Shown: piece by piece, positions 28,483-37,826 of the stretch
Layout of the letters: each line of letters starts with the position of its first letter
Numbering within the stretch: position 1 is the first letter of the stretch
NCBI GenBank assembly: GCA_963697205.1
Contig: CAVONB010000006.1
Coordinates: 62,001-126,000 of the forward strand
Source of the DNA: CAVONB01 sp963697205
GTDB lineage: Bacteria > Pseudomonadota > Alphaproteobacteria > Rhizobiales > Hyphomicrobiaceae
Reading direction: 5' to 3'
DNA length: 64,000 bases
Translations under genes and position numbers: made by a program
Notes under the pieces: model-generated
The model's database searches: none
What the model was told of the DNA's origin: nothing
The model's input: the letters and a program-made list of their open reading frames with translations, nothing else

Positions 28483-31400
28483 TCATTCCGCCGCTGTGCG
28501 CCGCAGCGTGTGTTGCGCCAGCAGCGCCCGTAGCGCCGCCGCCCGCAGCGGCTTGCGCAATAACCCGATATCCAACAGCCGGACGTCGCGTTGCACTTCC
28601 GCGGACTGATCCGCGGTGATCACCACGGCAGGAACCTCATGGCCGAGCCGGCGGCGCACGGCGGCGATCACGTCGAGGCCCGTCTCCGAGTCGAGATGAT
28701 AGTCTGCCAGCACCACGTCGGGCACGCTGCCCAGCGTCGCGAGCGCCTCGAGCGCCTGTGCGCGGTTGGCCGCAGTGACCACCCGCCAGCCCCATCCTGT
28801 CAGCAGCGTCGCCATCGCATCGAGAACGGCCGGCTCGTTGTCGACGCACAGCGCCGTGAGCGCGGGCAGGTCCGCACCTGCGCTGGCCGCGACCGTGTCG
28901 GCGAGCGTCGGCGTGCCGGCCGGAATCCGTCTTTGGGCGCGGGCAAGCGTGACGCTGAACGTCGTGCCGTGCCTGACCCTGGAGGTCAGGCCGATCCGCG
29001 CGCCGAGAACCTTGGCAATGCGCTCTACGATCGACAGGCCGAGACCGATGCCGCGCGTTTCCGCCGCCGTCGCCGCCAGCCGTTGGAACTCCTTGAAGAT
29101 GATGATCTGCTTATCCTCGGGAATGCCGGGGCCGGTATCGAGCACGCTGACGGTCACGGTGTTGCCGGTCCGGCGCGCACCCACCAGCACGCGGCCCGTC
29201 TGCGTGTACTTGATCGCATTCGACACGAGGTTCTGCAGCAGGCGGCGCAGCAGCCGCCGGTCCGCGCGCACCCCCAGACTGGTCGGCACAAACCGCAGGT
29301 CGAGTCCTTTGCCCGCCGCCAGCGGCCCGAACTCGAGCTTGAGCTGCTCGAGGATCTCGCTCAACGCGCAGTCGGAGATCTCAGGTTCCAAGCGTCCCGC
29401 GTCGAGGCGCGAAATGTCGATCAACGCGCCAAAGATCTCCTCGACCGCCGACAGTGACGCGTCGAGATTGCGCGCCAGTTGGGAATCTGAATTCGGTAGC
29501 GGTCTCTCCGCCAGCGACGTTGCATAGAGGCGCGCCGCATTGAGCGGTTGCAGGATGTCGTGGCTCGCCGCGGCGATGAAGCGCGTCTTGTCGAGGTTGG
29601 CCTCGTCGGCCTTTGCCTTGGCGACGGCCAGCGCCGTGTTCACCTGCAGCAACTCGCCCGTCCTCTCGCGCACGCGCCGCTCCAGCGTCTCGTTCGCCCG
29701 CTCCAGCGCCTGTGCCGCCTCCACCCGGTCTGTGATGTCTGAGTAGGTGACCACGATCCCGCCCTGGGGCATGGCCGCGGTGCGCACCTCCAGCATCCGC
29801 CGCCCTTCGATCACGCGCTCCTGGAACGTCTCCTGCGTCACCGACAGCCGTTTCAGCCGGTCGGCCACGAGCGCATCGATGTTGCCGGGGCCCAGATCGC
29901 CGCGCTCGGCGCAAAACCGCAGGACGTTCTCCAGCGGCGCGCCGACATGACCGAACTCGTTCGGCAGCTCCAGGAGCTCGCGGAACTGGCGATTCCAGCA
30001 CGTCAGCCGCAGATCCCGGTCGAACACGGCAAGCCCATGGCGAACCTGGTCGAGCGCCGATTGCAGAAGGTCGCGATTGTACTGCAGTGCCTCGGACGCA
30101 TCGTCGAGCAGCTTCAGCGCCGACTGCGTCGACACGTTGTTGCGTCTAAGCAGCAGCGACAGGACCAGTCGCGACGACGCCGCGCCGATCGCGCTAGCCA
30201 GCAGATGCTCGGTGAACCGGATGAAATGAAGATCGGCTTCCGCATCGAGCTCCAGCGGCAGCTCGCGGCTCTTGGCGAACTCCGCAAACGATCGCTCCGC
30301 ACGCTCGTGCCCCAGGTAGCGCGCGACGGTTGCCTGCAGATCGCCCACGGATATCGCCGAGCGCCACAGCCGGAAGCTGGCCGGCGGCGCAGGCCGCAGC
30401 GCCACCGCACCGTCCTGCACGAACACATGCGCCTGCAGGCGTTCGACCGGCTCGGGCGCCTTCAGCAGCGACACCGTTATATACGCGGCGACGTTGGCGG
30501 CGAGGCTCCAAATCACACCATGCGTCAACGGCTCGAACTGGAGGTAGAACAATGCCTGCGGTTTCAGGAAGCCGAGCGAAAATGGCCCATCCGCCACAAG
30601 GCTCATAGAGACGAGGCCTGCCTTCGCCGCCCACGGCAGCAGCAGCGTGTAGCACCACAGCGAAAACCCTGAGAGCATGCCGGCCATGGCGCCGCGCGCG
30701 GTGCCGTTACGCCAAATCAGGCCGCCGAAGAACGCCGGCGCGAGCTGCGCGATCGCAGCAAACGAGATCAAGCCGATCGCAGCCAGCTCCTGCGACTTGC
30801 CCAGCACCCGGTACACGATGTAGCCGAGCAGCAGCAGCACCACGATAGAGACGCGGCGGATGGTCAGCAGCGTGCGCGCCATGTCCGCCGGTCCGTCGGC
30901 CCGCGCGATCCGGTTGGTCAGCAGCAGCGGAATGACGACGCCATTCGAGACCATCACGGCGAGCGCGATCGATTCCACGATCACCATCGCCGTCGCCGAC
31001 GACAGCCCGCCGATGAAGGCCAGGAGCGAAATCGTCGGCGAGCCCTGCGCCATCGGCACGCCCAGGACGTAGAAGTCGGGATCCGCGATGCCCGGTGGCA
31101 GCATCAACAGGCCAGCCGCCGCGATCGGCACGACGAACAGGTTGATCAGCACGAGATAGGTCGGAAACAGCCACGCCGCGCGCCGGATCTCTTTTTCCGA
31201 GTGGTTCTCAACGACGGTGACGTGGAACTGGCGCGGCAGCAGGATGATGCACACGAAGCTCAGGAACGAGACCGTCAGCCACGACCCGCCGTTGAAGCTT
31301 TGTCCGAACACCTCCGCGACCTGCGCGTTCGTGCTCGTGATTTCAACGAAGGGTGTGATGCCGTCGAAGATGTAGAACACGACGAAAACGCCGACGGCGA

Positions 31401-32028
31401 TGAAGGCGGCGAGTTTGACGACCGATTCCGCGGCGATGGCCACCATCAGGCCGTCCTGGTGCTCTGTCGCATCGATATGGCGCGTGCCGAACAGCACGGC
31501 GAACGCCGCAAGCACGATGGTGATCAGGAATGCGGTCTCTATGAAGCCGATGGTCGGCACCTCGATCGGCACCAGCGGGGTGCCGCCGAGTAGGGTTTCG
31601 ATGGAGACCGTCACCGCTTTGAGCTGCAACGCGATGTAGGGCAGCGTCCCCACCACGGCCACGAGCGTGACGACAGCGGCCACTTCCTGGCTCTTGCCGT
31701 AGCGGGCGGCCATGAAGTCGGCGACGGAGGTGATGTTCTGGCTCTTGGCCAGCCGGACGATCCGCAGCAGCAGCGGCCAGCCCAGTACGAACATCACGAT
31801 CGGGCCGATATATACGGGTATGAAATCGTAGCCCGTCGAGGCGGCGCGTCCCACGCTGCCAAAGAAGGTCCACGACGTGCAGTAGACCGCCAGCGACAAG
31901 GCGTAGATCAGCGGCCGGGCCGCGCCCGCGGTCTTGCGGCGCATGGCGACATCGCCGACCCACGCAATCAGGAACAGCGCCGTGATGTACCCCAGCGCCA
32001 CCGAGATGATGAGCCAGCCGTCGAACAT
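28483..32028 (-). CDS. hybrid histidine kinase with sodium:solute symporter-type sensor
   Basis: 1181 residues. Residues 1-525 form a 13-helix sodium:solute symporter (SSS) module; a linker with a PAS domain (about 650-770) and a coiled coil follow. The HisKA motif ASHDILQPLNAARL has His823; the ATPase boxes are NLVSNAIKYTQTG, DTGPGIP and GIGLGLSIV. A receiver domain ends the protein, with acidic Asp1063, phospho-acceptor Asp1109 (LADYHLD), Thr/Ser near 1138 and Lys1159. CbrA and relatives of this class sense or move an organic solute. The formamidase gene follows directly. Confidence 0.93.
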   Translation of the reverse strand: MFDGWLIISVALGYITALFLIAWVGDVAMRRKTAGAARPLIYALSLAVYCTSWTFFGSVGRAASTGYDFIPVYIGPIVMFVLGWPLLLRIVRLAKSQNITSVADFMAARYGKSQEVAAVVTLVAVVGTLPYIALQLKAVTVSIETLLGGTPLVPIEVPTIGFIETAFLITIVLAAFAVLFGTRHIDATEHQDGLMVAIAAESVVKLAAFIAVGVFVVFYIFDGITPFVEITSTNAQVAEVFGQSFNGGSWLTVSFLSFVCIILLPRQFHVTVVENHSEKEIRRAAWLFPTYLVLINLFVVPIAAAGLLMLPPGIADPDFYVLGVPMAQGSPTISLLAFIGGLSSATAMVIVESIALAVMVSNGVVIPLLLTNRIARADGPADMARTLLTIRRVSIVVLLLLGYIVYRVLGKSQELAAIGLISFAAIAQLAPAFFGGLIWRNGTARGAMAGMLSGFSLWCYTLLLPWAAKAGLVSMSLVADGPFSLGFLKPQALFYLQFEPLTHGVIWSLAANVAAYITVSLLKAPEPVERLQAHVFVQDGAVALRPAPPASFRLWRSAISVGDLQATVARYLGHERAERSFAEFAKSRELPLELDAEADLHFIRFTEHLLASAIGAASSRLVLSLLLRRNNVSTQSALKLLDDASEALQYNRDLLQSALDQVRHGLAVFDRDLRLTCWNRQFRELLELPNEFGHVGAPLENVLRFCAERGDLGPGNIDALVADRLKRLSVTQETFQERVIEGRRMLEVRTAAMPQGGIVVTYSDITDRVEAAQALERANETLERRVRERTGELLQVNTALAVAKAKADEANLDKTRFIAAASHDILQPLNAARLYATSLAERPLPNSDSQLARNLDASLSAVEEIFGALIDISRLDAGRLEPEISDCALSEILEQLKLEFGPLAAGKGLDLRFVPTSLGVRADRRLLRRLLQNLVSNAIKYTQTGRVLVGARRTGNTVTVSVLDTGPGIPEDKQIIIFKEFQRLAATAAETRGIGLGLSIVERIAKVLGARIGLTSRVRHGTTFSVTLARAQRRIPAGTPTLADTVAASAGADLPALTALCVDNEPAVLDAMATLLTGWGWRVVTAANRAQALEALATLGSVPDVVLADYHLDSETGLDVIAAVRRRLGHEVPAVVITADQSAEVQRDVRLLDIGLLRKPLRAAALRALLAQHTLRRTAAE

Positions 32029-32439
32029 GGGTGCGCGCGATCGCCCTGGAGCTTGGCCGCACGAATTGCGGCGATGACATCACGGTAACCGGCGGCGCGG
32101 ATTGCGCAAGCGGGCTGGGGTCTGTTGGCGAACGTCACTTCCCATAACTTATAAAATTAAGAATATGAGTTATTCCAATTAAAGATAACTCGGTACGCGA
32201 TACTTCTGTTGACAGCCGTCGGTGCGAATGGGACCCCTCAAAACGGCAGCGCCGTGGTCGGAATTCGATTCGCGGGCAGCAGTCGGTGTGCGCGTTGCTC
32301 CAGCGCATCGAGCACGCCGTTCGAGAATAAGCAGTGGCAAAGTCGCAACCCGCCAGACCTAACAGAGCGTCTGCGGATCGCGATTGCCGGGTGCCGGCTT
32401 GCCGGGAGAATTCGTTCAACGCCAAGGGAAGGGCATTCC
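32029..32439. other. AT-rich divergent regulatory region between the hybrid kinase and mscL
   Basis: 411 bases. A block at about 32140-32200 is strikingly AT-rich for this genome and carries a good minus-strand promoter (listed separately) and the inverted pair ATAACT (32145-32150) / AGTTAT (32168-32173). A TTGACA stands on the plus strand at 32209-32214, but no -10 follows at the right distance. The rest holds no gene that I can support. Confidence 0.5.
32150..32178 (-). promoter_or_regulatory. candidate promoter of the hybrid histidine kinase gene
   Basis: On the minus strand TTGGAA (32173-32178) and TTTATA (32150-32155) are separated by exactly 17 bases inside an AT-rich island. The transcript would start about 115 bases before the kinase start. 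Confidence 0.5.
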
Positions 32440-32829
32440 ATGAGCATGCTTAGCGAATTTCGCGATTTCGCGATGAAGGGCAACGTCATCGATCTGGCGG
32501 TCGGTGTCATCATCGGTGCCGCCTTTGCACCGATCATTTCGACCCTGGTCGATGGCGTCATCATGCCGCCGATCGGGTATCTGATGGCCGGCATCGACTT
32601 CTCCAATCTGGCCATCACGTTGCCGACGCCGACCGGTAACGGAGTCCTGATCAAGTACGGTCTGTTCCTGAATGCGGTGATCAAGTTCCTGATCACGGCC
32701 TTCGCCATCTTCATGCTGATCAAGGCGATGAACTCGGTCATCAAGAAGAAGGAGGCCGCTCCTGCCGCGCCGCCCGCCTCCGAGGTCTACCTCAAGGAGA
32801 TCCGCGACGCGCTCGTCGCCAAGAAGTAA
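32440..32829 (+). CDS. mscL: large-conductance mechanosensitive channel
   Basis: 129 residues. The N-terminal helix and first membrane segment read LSEFRDFAMKGNVIDLAVGV then IIGAAFAPIISTLVDGVIMP, matching MscL closely. The second membrane helix (FLNAVIKFLITAFAIFMLI) is followed by a basic stretch and a C-terminal helix EVYLKEIRDALV. The pore opens under membrane tension and releases solutes on osmotic downshock. The start is ATG 32440 after AAGGGAAGGG; ATG 32446 is also possible. Confidence 0.95.
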   Translation: MSMLSEFRDFAMKGNVIDLAVGVIIGAAFAPIISTLVDGVIMPPIGYLMAGIDFSNLAITLPTPTGNGVLIKYGLFLNAVIKFLITAFAIFMLIKAMNSVIKKKEAAPAAPPASEVYLKEIRDALVAKK

Positions 32830-32943
32830 GGCGGTTCGCGCTCCGCGCTATCGAAACGGGCTCCGCAGCGTTGCTGCGGGGCCCTCATCATGTTCGATAT
32901 CGCACCGTGACGAACCGGTGGTTCGACGCGCCGGCGCTGGACA

Positions 32944-33946
32944 TCACGACGAGCAGCTGCCGCCGCCCAGCACGCAGAACTTGGCGCAGTGGGAATGGCA
33001 TAGCTTCACCGCGCCGTTGGCGAACATGCCACCGTCGCTCTCAGCCGCCTCCGCCAGTGTGGGACCCATGTCGAACTGCGCGTCGTAGGGCAGCAGCGTG
33101 CAGGGCACGACGGTCGGCCTTTCCTCACCCTTGCGCTTTACGACCATCCGGCTCGTGGCGCACATCATGTCGGATGGCGATTTGTGCAGGATGTCCCAGC
33201 ACGCCGTCGTGATCTCCGGCACGTCGTGCATGCCGTCCATCTCGGGCAGCAGAAGCAACTCGGCGGCGATCTCCGGCCGGATGCGCCAGCCGCGTGTCGC
33301 GATCAGGTCGGCATAGCCTCGCCGGCTCTCGTCCTCGGTTTCACCCCAGCACGTACGTCCCGCGATCGCGATGTTGAAGCCGTTCTGCGACAGCCAATCC
33401 AGTCCGGCCAGCGCCTTGGCCCAGGTCTTGGCCCCGCGCTCGGTTTCGTGCAGCGCCTGTGTATGGTGATCGAGGCTGATCCGAAGCTTGAGACGATCGC
33501 CATAGCGCGCCTTGAGCTCCAGCAATCCGGCCTTGATTTTCGGCCGCTGCATCGGCTGCATCGCATTCGTCAGTACCAGCACATGGAACGAGCGATCCAG
33601 CGCGTCGCCGATCATTTCCAGCGCATCGGGATTGAGGAACGGTTCGCCGCCCGTGAAGCCGATTTCCTGCGTGCGCAAGGCCGTCGCGGATGATCTCGTC
33701 GAGGAAGGCGCGCGTCTCCGCTGCCGAGATATAGACCAGCCGGTCGTTCTCGGGGCTCGATTCGATGTAGCAGTTCTGGCACGTGATGTTGCACAGCGTG
33801 CCGGTATTGATCCAAAGCGTCTCCAGCCGGTCGAGCGGCACACTTGCGCGCACCTCGCCCGTGGCCGTCCTGTCCGGGTCAATGAATTTGCCGATGGCAG
33901 GTGCCAGGGCAGCGGGCGGCGTGGCGTCCAGTTCTACGAATTTCAC
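32944..33946 (-). CDS. radical SAM protein with cysteine-rich C-terminus (one-base frameshift near 33679-33682)
   Basis: About 333 residues when repaired, starting at GTG 33944-33946 six bases after AGGA. The radical SAM cluster motif is CNITCQNC (52-59). The frame breaks after DEIIRDG; removing one base in ggcc at 33679-33682 restores LRTQEIGFTGGEPFLNPDAL, with the SAM-binding GGEP. The C-terminus has further cysteines (MMCATS, VVPCTLLP, KLCHSHCAKFCVLGG, GSCSS), which could bind an auxiliary Fe-S cluster as in SPASM-type enzymes. No peptide or pathway partner is adjacent; the substrate is unknown. Confidence 0.8.
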
Positions 33947-34242
33947 GAGGATCCTCGGGTGCGGTGTCGACGATGGCCGCGCTTGCGTTGCAGCGGACCT
34001 ATGAGCGCAAGGCTACCAGCAGACGGCGCACACGCCCTACTCACAAATGCTTTATTGCCCCGTGACCGTCCGGTCAGGTCCCGACGCCGGTCAATGGCGT
34101 GCCCGTCAGGCTAACGGCGGCCCGGTTCGCTATTTGCCGGAAGTGCCGAACGCCAAACAGGCTTTCCATGACTACCCCGTCAATATGACGCTGAGCGGGC
34201 AGGCTTGCCTCGGGGCCGACGGGCATGCTCTATCCTGACCGC

Positions 34243-36108
34243 ATGGCGCCCCCCCTCATCTCGCTCAAGGATATCCGGCTGACGTTCGGCAGCCAGCCGC
34301 TGCTCGACGGTGCGAGCCTCGACGTCGCGCCCGGCGACCGCATCTGCCTGGTCGGCCGAAACGGGTCCGGCAAGTCCACGCTGCTGCGTATCGCCGCCGG
34401 CCTCGTGGCGCCCGATTCCGGCGAGCGATTCGTGCACCCCAACGCGCTCGTCCACTATTTGCCCCAGGAGCCCGATTTCTCCGGCTTCGCCACGGCAGCC
34501 GACTACGTCCACGCCGGCCTGCGTCCCACCGACGATCCTTATGTCGCCGACGCGATGCTGGCCGAATTGGGCATTGCCGGCGATTCCGACCCCGATCGCT
34601 TGTCCGGCGGCGAGGCGCGCCGCGTCGCACTGGCGCGCGTCCTGGCGGCCACGCCCGACGTGCTGTTGTTGGACGAGCCGACCAATCACCTCGACCTACC
34701 GGCCATCGAATGGCTGGAACGCCGCCTCGCCTCGGAGCGCGGCGCGCTGGTGCTGATCAGCCACGACCGCCGTTTTCTGGAGACGCTGTCGCGCGCCACC
34801 GTCTGGCTCGACCGCGGCGCCGCCCGGCGTCTGGACCGTGGTTTCGCAAGCTTCGAGGCCTGGCGTGACTCCGTGATCGAGCAAGAGGAGCTCGAGCGCC
34901 ACAAGCTCGACCGCAAGATCGCCCGCGAGGACCAGTGGATGCACGGCGGCGTCACCGCCCGCCGCAAGCGCAACGTGCGCCGCGTCGCCTTGCTGCAAGA
35001 TATGCGCAGCCAGCGCCGCGAGGCCCGCAAGGTCGAAGGCAATGTCCGCATGGTCGCGGCCGACAGCGCCCCCTCCGGCCGCCTGGTCGTCGAGGCTGAA
35101 GCGATCGCCAAGAGCTTTGGCGACCGGTCGATCGTCGAAGGCTTTTCGACGCGCATCCTGCGCGGCGATCGCGTCGGCATCGTCGGACCCAACGGCGCCG
35201 GCAAGACCACGATGGTCGCGCTGCTGACGGGCACGCTCGCCCCCGACAGCGGCCATGTCCGCCTCGGCGTCAATATCGAGATGGTCAATCTCGATCAGCG
35301 GCGCGATGCCTTGCGGCCCGAGTGGACCGTCGCCGATGCCCTGACCGGCGGTGGCACCGACAAGGTGGTCGTGAACGGTCAGTCGCGTCATGTCGCAAGC
35401 TACATGAAGGACTTCCTGTTTCTGCCAGAGCAGGCCCGCACGCCGCTGCGCGTTTTGTCGGGCGGCGAGCGCGCCCGCCTGATGCTGGCGCGGGCGCTGG
35501 CGCGTCCCTCCAACGTGCTCGTGCTCGACGAGCCGACCAACGATCTCGACCTGGAGACGCTGGATCTGCTGCAGGAGATGCTGGCGGACTACACCGGCAC
35601 AGTGCTGCTCGTCAGCCACGACCGCGACTTCCTCGATCGCCTCGTCACCTCCGTCATCGCGGCGGAGGGCGACGGCCGATGGACGGAATACGCGGGCGGC
35701 TATTCGGACATGCTGGCCCAGAGAAGCGGCCGCGACCTGCCCGATGTCGACCAGCGGGCAGCGCCCGAAACAGACCAGCGGGCAACGCCCGAAGCAAACC
35801 AGCCGGCAGGCAACGCATTCTCGCCGAACGCGCGCAGAGCCTCTCAGGGATCGTCGGTGCAACAGGCCCGGCGCAAGCTGTCGTTCAAGGAGAAGCACGC
35901 GCTGGAGACGCTGCCGGCAACAATCGAGCGACTGGAGGCCGAGGTCGCCGCGCTCAACACCAGGCTCGCCGATCCCGGCTTCTTCACCCGCGACGTGAGC
36001 GGCTTTCAGGCCGCGACCGCGCGCCTGGCCGCCGCCAGCGGCGAGTTGACGGTCGCCGAGACCCAATGGCTGGAGCTGGAACTGCTGCGCGCCGAGCTTG
36101 AGGCCTGA
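34243..36108 (+). CDS. uup: ABC-F family ATPase, Uup-like
   Basis: 621 residues from ATG 34243 (ATG 34225 is possible). Two ATPase domains are present: first GRNGSGKST, LSGGEARRVALARVL and DEPTNHLDL; second GPNGAGKTT, LSGGERARLMLARAL and DEPTNDLDL. No membrane segments exist. A C-terminal coiled-coil extension from about residue 545 (LSFKEKHALETLPATIERLE) is the Uup-type tail, which binds DNA or ribosomes in studied members. A low-complexity linker (DQRAAPET, DQRATPEA, NQPAG) before it is encoded by a 24-base tandem repeat. Confidence 0.9.
   Translation: MAPPLISLKDIRLTFGSQPLLDGASLDVAPGDRICLVGRNGSGKSTLLRIAAGLVAPDSGERFVHPNALVHYLPQEPDFSGFATAADYVHAGLRPTDDPYVADAMLAELGIAGDSDPDRLSGGEARRVALARVLAATPDVLLLDEPTNHLDLPAIEWLERRLASERGALVLISHDRRFLETLSRATVWLDRGAARRLDRGFASFEAWRDSVIEQEELERHKLDRKIAREDQWMHGGVTARRKRNVRRVALLQDMRSQRREARKVEGNVRMVAADSAPSGRLVVEAEAIAKSFGDRSIVEGFSTRILRGDRVGIVGPNGAGKTTMVALLTGTLAPDSGHVRLGVNIEMVNLDQRRDALRPEWTVADALTGGGTDKVVVNGQSRHVASYMKDFLFLPEQARTPLRVLSGGERARLMLARALARPSNVLVLDEPTNDLDLETLDLLQEMLADYTGTVLLVSHDRDFLDRLVTSVIAAEGDGRWTEYAGGYSDMLAQRSGRDLPDVDQRAAPETDQRATPEANQPAGNAFSPNARRASQGSSVQQARRKLSFKEKHALETLPATIERLEAEVAALNTRLADPGFFTRDVSGFQAATARLAAASGELTVAETQWLELELLRAELEA
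35749..35796 (+). repeat. 24-base tandem repeat within the uup linker
   Basis: Two near-identical 24-base units (35749-35772, 35773-35796) differ at two positions, and a decayed third follows. They encode DQRA(A/T)PE(T/A) in the linker before the Uup tail. Confidence 0.8.
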
Positions 36109-36178
36109 TCGCACGCACCGTGGGCGAGCCAGATCGCACGCCCGTGCGCGAGCCAGATCGCACGCCCGTGCGCGAGGC
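36106..36178. repeat. 24-base tandem repeat downstream of uup
   Basis: Units at 36131-36154 and 36155-36178 agree over at least 22 bases, and a less exact copy begins near 36106, overlapping the uup stop. Each unit contains the small inverted repeat GCACG-CCC-GTGC, so the RNA could fold into consecutive short hairpins. Confidence 0.75.
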
Positions 36179-36372
36179 CGTGTCGGCACGCAAACCGTGT
36201 GAAAGCTCACCCACAGGCTTTGAAACGCCCTGACAATGTCCCTCGGCCTCTGTTATCAATGACAAAAGACAAGCCCTGGCAGGATGCGACCCGCGTCCGC
36301 GCGCTGGGGCGTTGATGCACGATGCCGCCGGAATGGTCGGCACCACCGCGGAGCGAGCGAAGGGAGGCAGCC

Positions 36373-37734
36373 GTGAGGCCACTGAGCCGCCGCCAGACGA
36401 TCAAGGGTCTGGGCGCGGCCTCGCTGTTCGCGGGGCTGGCGGGCAGTGCCGCCTTGTCCACGGCCGCGCTGGCGCAGGCGGTCGGCTGGGCAAAGCTGAA
36501 GGGCCAGAGCATCCGCGTTTTCTGGCCGGACACGCCCCATTTTGTGCTCGCCAAAACGCTGCTGCCCGACTTCACCGCTGCTACCGGCATCAAGGTCGAG
36601 CTCGACATGCGCCCGCCTTCGGCGCTGCGTGCGGCCGCGCGCGAGGATCTGTCCCGGCCCTTCGGCAGCTACGACGTGGTGGCCTACGACAGCCTCTGGA
36701 AGACCGAATTTGCCCGCCGCCGCTATCTCGCCGACCTCGAGCCGCTCTTCAAGAACGCCGATCTGGCTATGCCGGGCTACGACTTGACCGACATCGTCAA
36801 GAGCTACCTGGAAGGCCTGGGAGTGGCCGGCGGACGCCGCGGCTACCTGACCGGACCCGGGGCCAAGGTCTACGGCCTGCCCTACAGCGCCGAATGCTCG
36901 GTGCTCGGCTATCGCGGCGACCTGTTCGAGAAGCACAAGATCGCCGTGCCCAAGACCTATGATGACTTGCTGGCCGCCATTGCCACAGTCCGCCAGAAGG
37001 AGCCGGGCATCGGCGGTTTGGCCGCCCGCGCGAAGTCCGGCAGCGAGGCGACCACCGGCTGGCTGATGCACCTGTCGCCGCACGGCGGCAGCGTGATCGA
37101 TGACGCGTTCCTGCCGCACGTCGCCGACCAGGAGGCAGTGGAAGCCACGCGCGCCTACAAGCTCATCGTCGAGACCGGCCCCGCGGGCACTGCCACCTTC
37201 GACGGCGCGGCAATGACATCCGCCTTCCTGCAAGGGCAGGCAGCCATGTACCTCGATGGCATCTCCATCTTCGGTCCCGCGTCCGATCCCGAAAAGACCA
37301 AGCTGATCTCCAAGCTCGGCTTCGCCGTCCACCCGCAGGCGAAAGCGGCCTCGGGCGCCATGTGGGGCTGGGGGTTGGGCATTCCCGCCAACGCCGTCCG
37401 CAAGGAGGCGGGCTTCGTCCTCCTGCAATGGCTGACGGCCAAGCCCCAGGACGTGCGCATCACCGCACGCGGCGGCCTGCCGATCCGGCTGTCGACGCTC
37501 GACCACCCCGACGTCAAGAAGCGCTATCCGGTGGATCTCTTGCGCGCGAGCATCAAGCTCGCCAACCCGGATTGGCGCCCGTTGATCGAGGAGTGGGAGG
37601 AGATCTCCGAGCATGTCCTCGGCCCCCGCATCGCGCGCATGGCGGCCGGCAGTCTGGGCATCGAGGCAGGCTTGCAGGAAGCATCCGGCGAGATCCTGAA
37701 AATCTGCCAGCGCGCGGGCTATTACCGCACCTGA
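36373..37734 (+). CDS. extracellular solute-binding protein of an ABC transporter, Tat-type signal
   Basis: 453 residues. GTG 36373 is preferred because AGGGAGG ends five bases before it and places the twin-arginine signal SRRQTIKGLGAASLFAGLAG at the N-terminus; a longer form from 36322 would push this signal inward. The mature part has the two-lobe pattern of family 1 sugar-type binding proteins (KVYGLPYSAECSVLGYR, DGAAMTSAFLQGQAAMY and GWGLGIPANA). No permease or ATPase gene is next to it, so the transporter partners lie elsewhere. Ligand unknown. Confidence 0.85.
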   Translation: MRPLSRRQTIKGLGAASLFAGLAGSAALSTAALAQAVGWAKLKGQSIRVFWPDTPHFVLAKTLLPDFTAATGIKVELDMRPPSALRAAAREDLSRPFGSYDVVAYDSLWKTEFARRRYLADLEPLFKNADLAMPGYDLTDIVKSYLEGLGVAGGRRGYLTGPGAKVYGLPYSAECSVLGYRGDLFEKHKIAVPKTYDDLLAAIATVRQKEPGIGGLAARAKSGSEATTGWLMHLSPHGGSVIDDAFLPHVADQEAVEATRAYKLIVETGPAGTATFDGAAMTSAFLQGQAAMYLDGISIFGPASDPEKTKLISKLGFAVHPQAKAASGAMWGWGLGIPANAVRKEAGFVLLQWLTAKPQDVRITARGGLPIRLSTLDHPDVKKRYPVDLLRASIKLANPDWRPLIEEWEEISEHVLGPRIARMAAGSLGIEAGLQEASGEILKICQRAGYYRT

Positions 37735-37794
37735 GCGGCGCAAGCCGCACGACATCTCGAGCGTTCACGCTGCAGGGGCAACGCCGCGCTGGCG

Positions 37795-37822
37795 GCCGGC
37801 TCCCCGCAGGGGAGTTGCCGGC
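37795..37822. terminator. hairpin between convergent solute-binding protein and truB genes
   Basis: A broken stem, GCCGGC..CCCC / GGGG..GCCGGC with loop GCA, fills much of the 92 bases between two converging genes. No T run follows, so it may only block read-through weakly. Confidence 0.35.
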
Positions 37823-37826
37823 GCCA

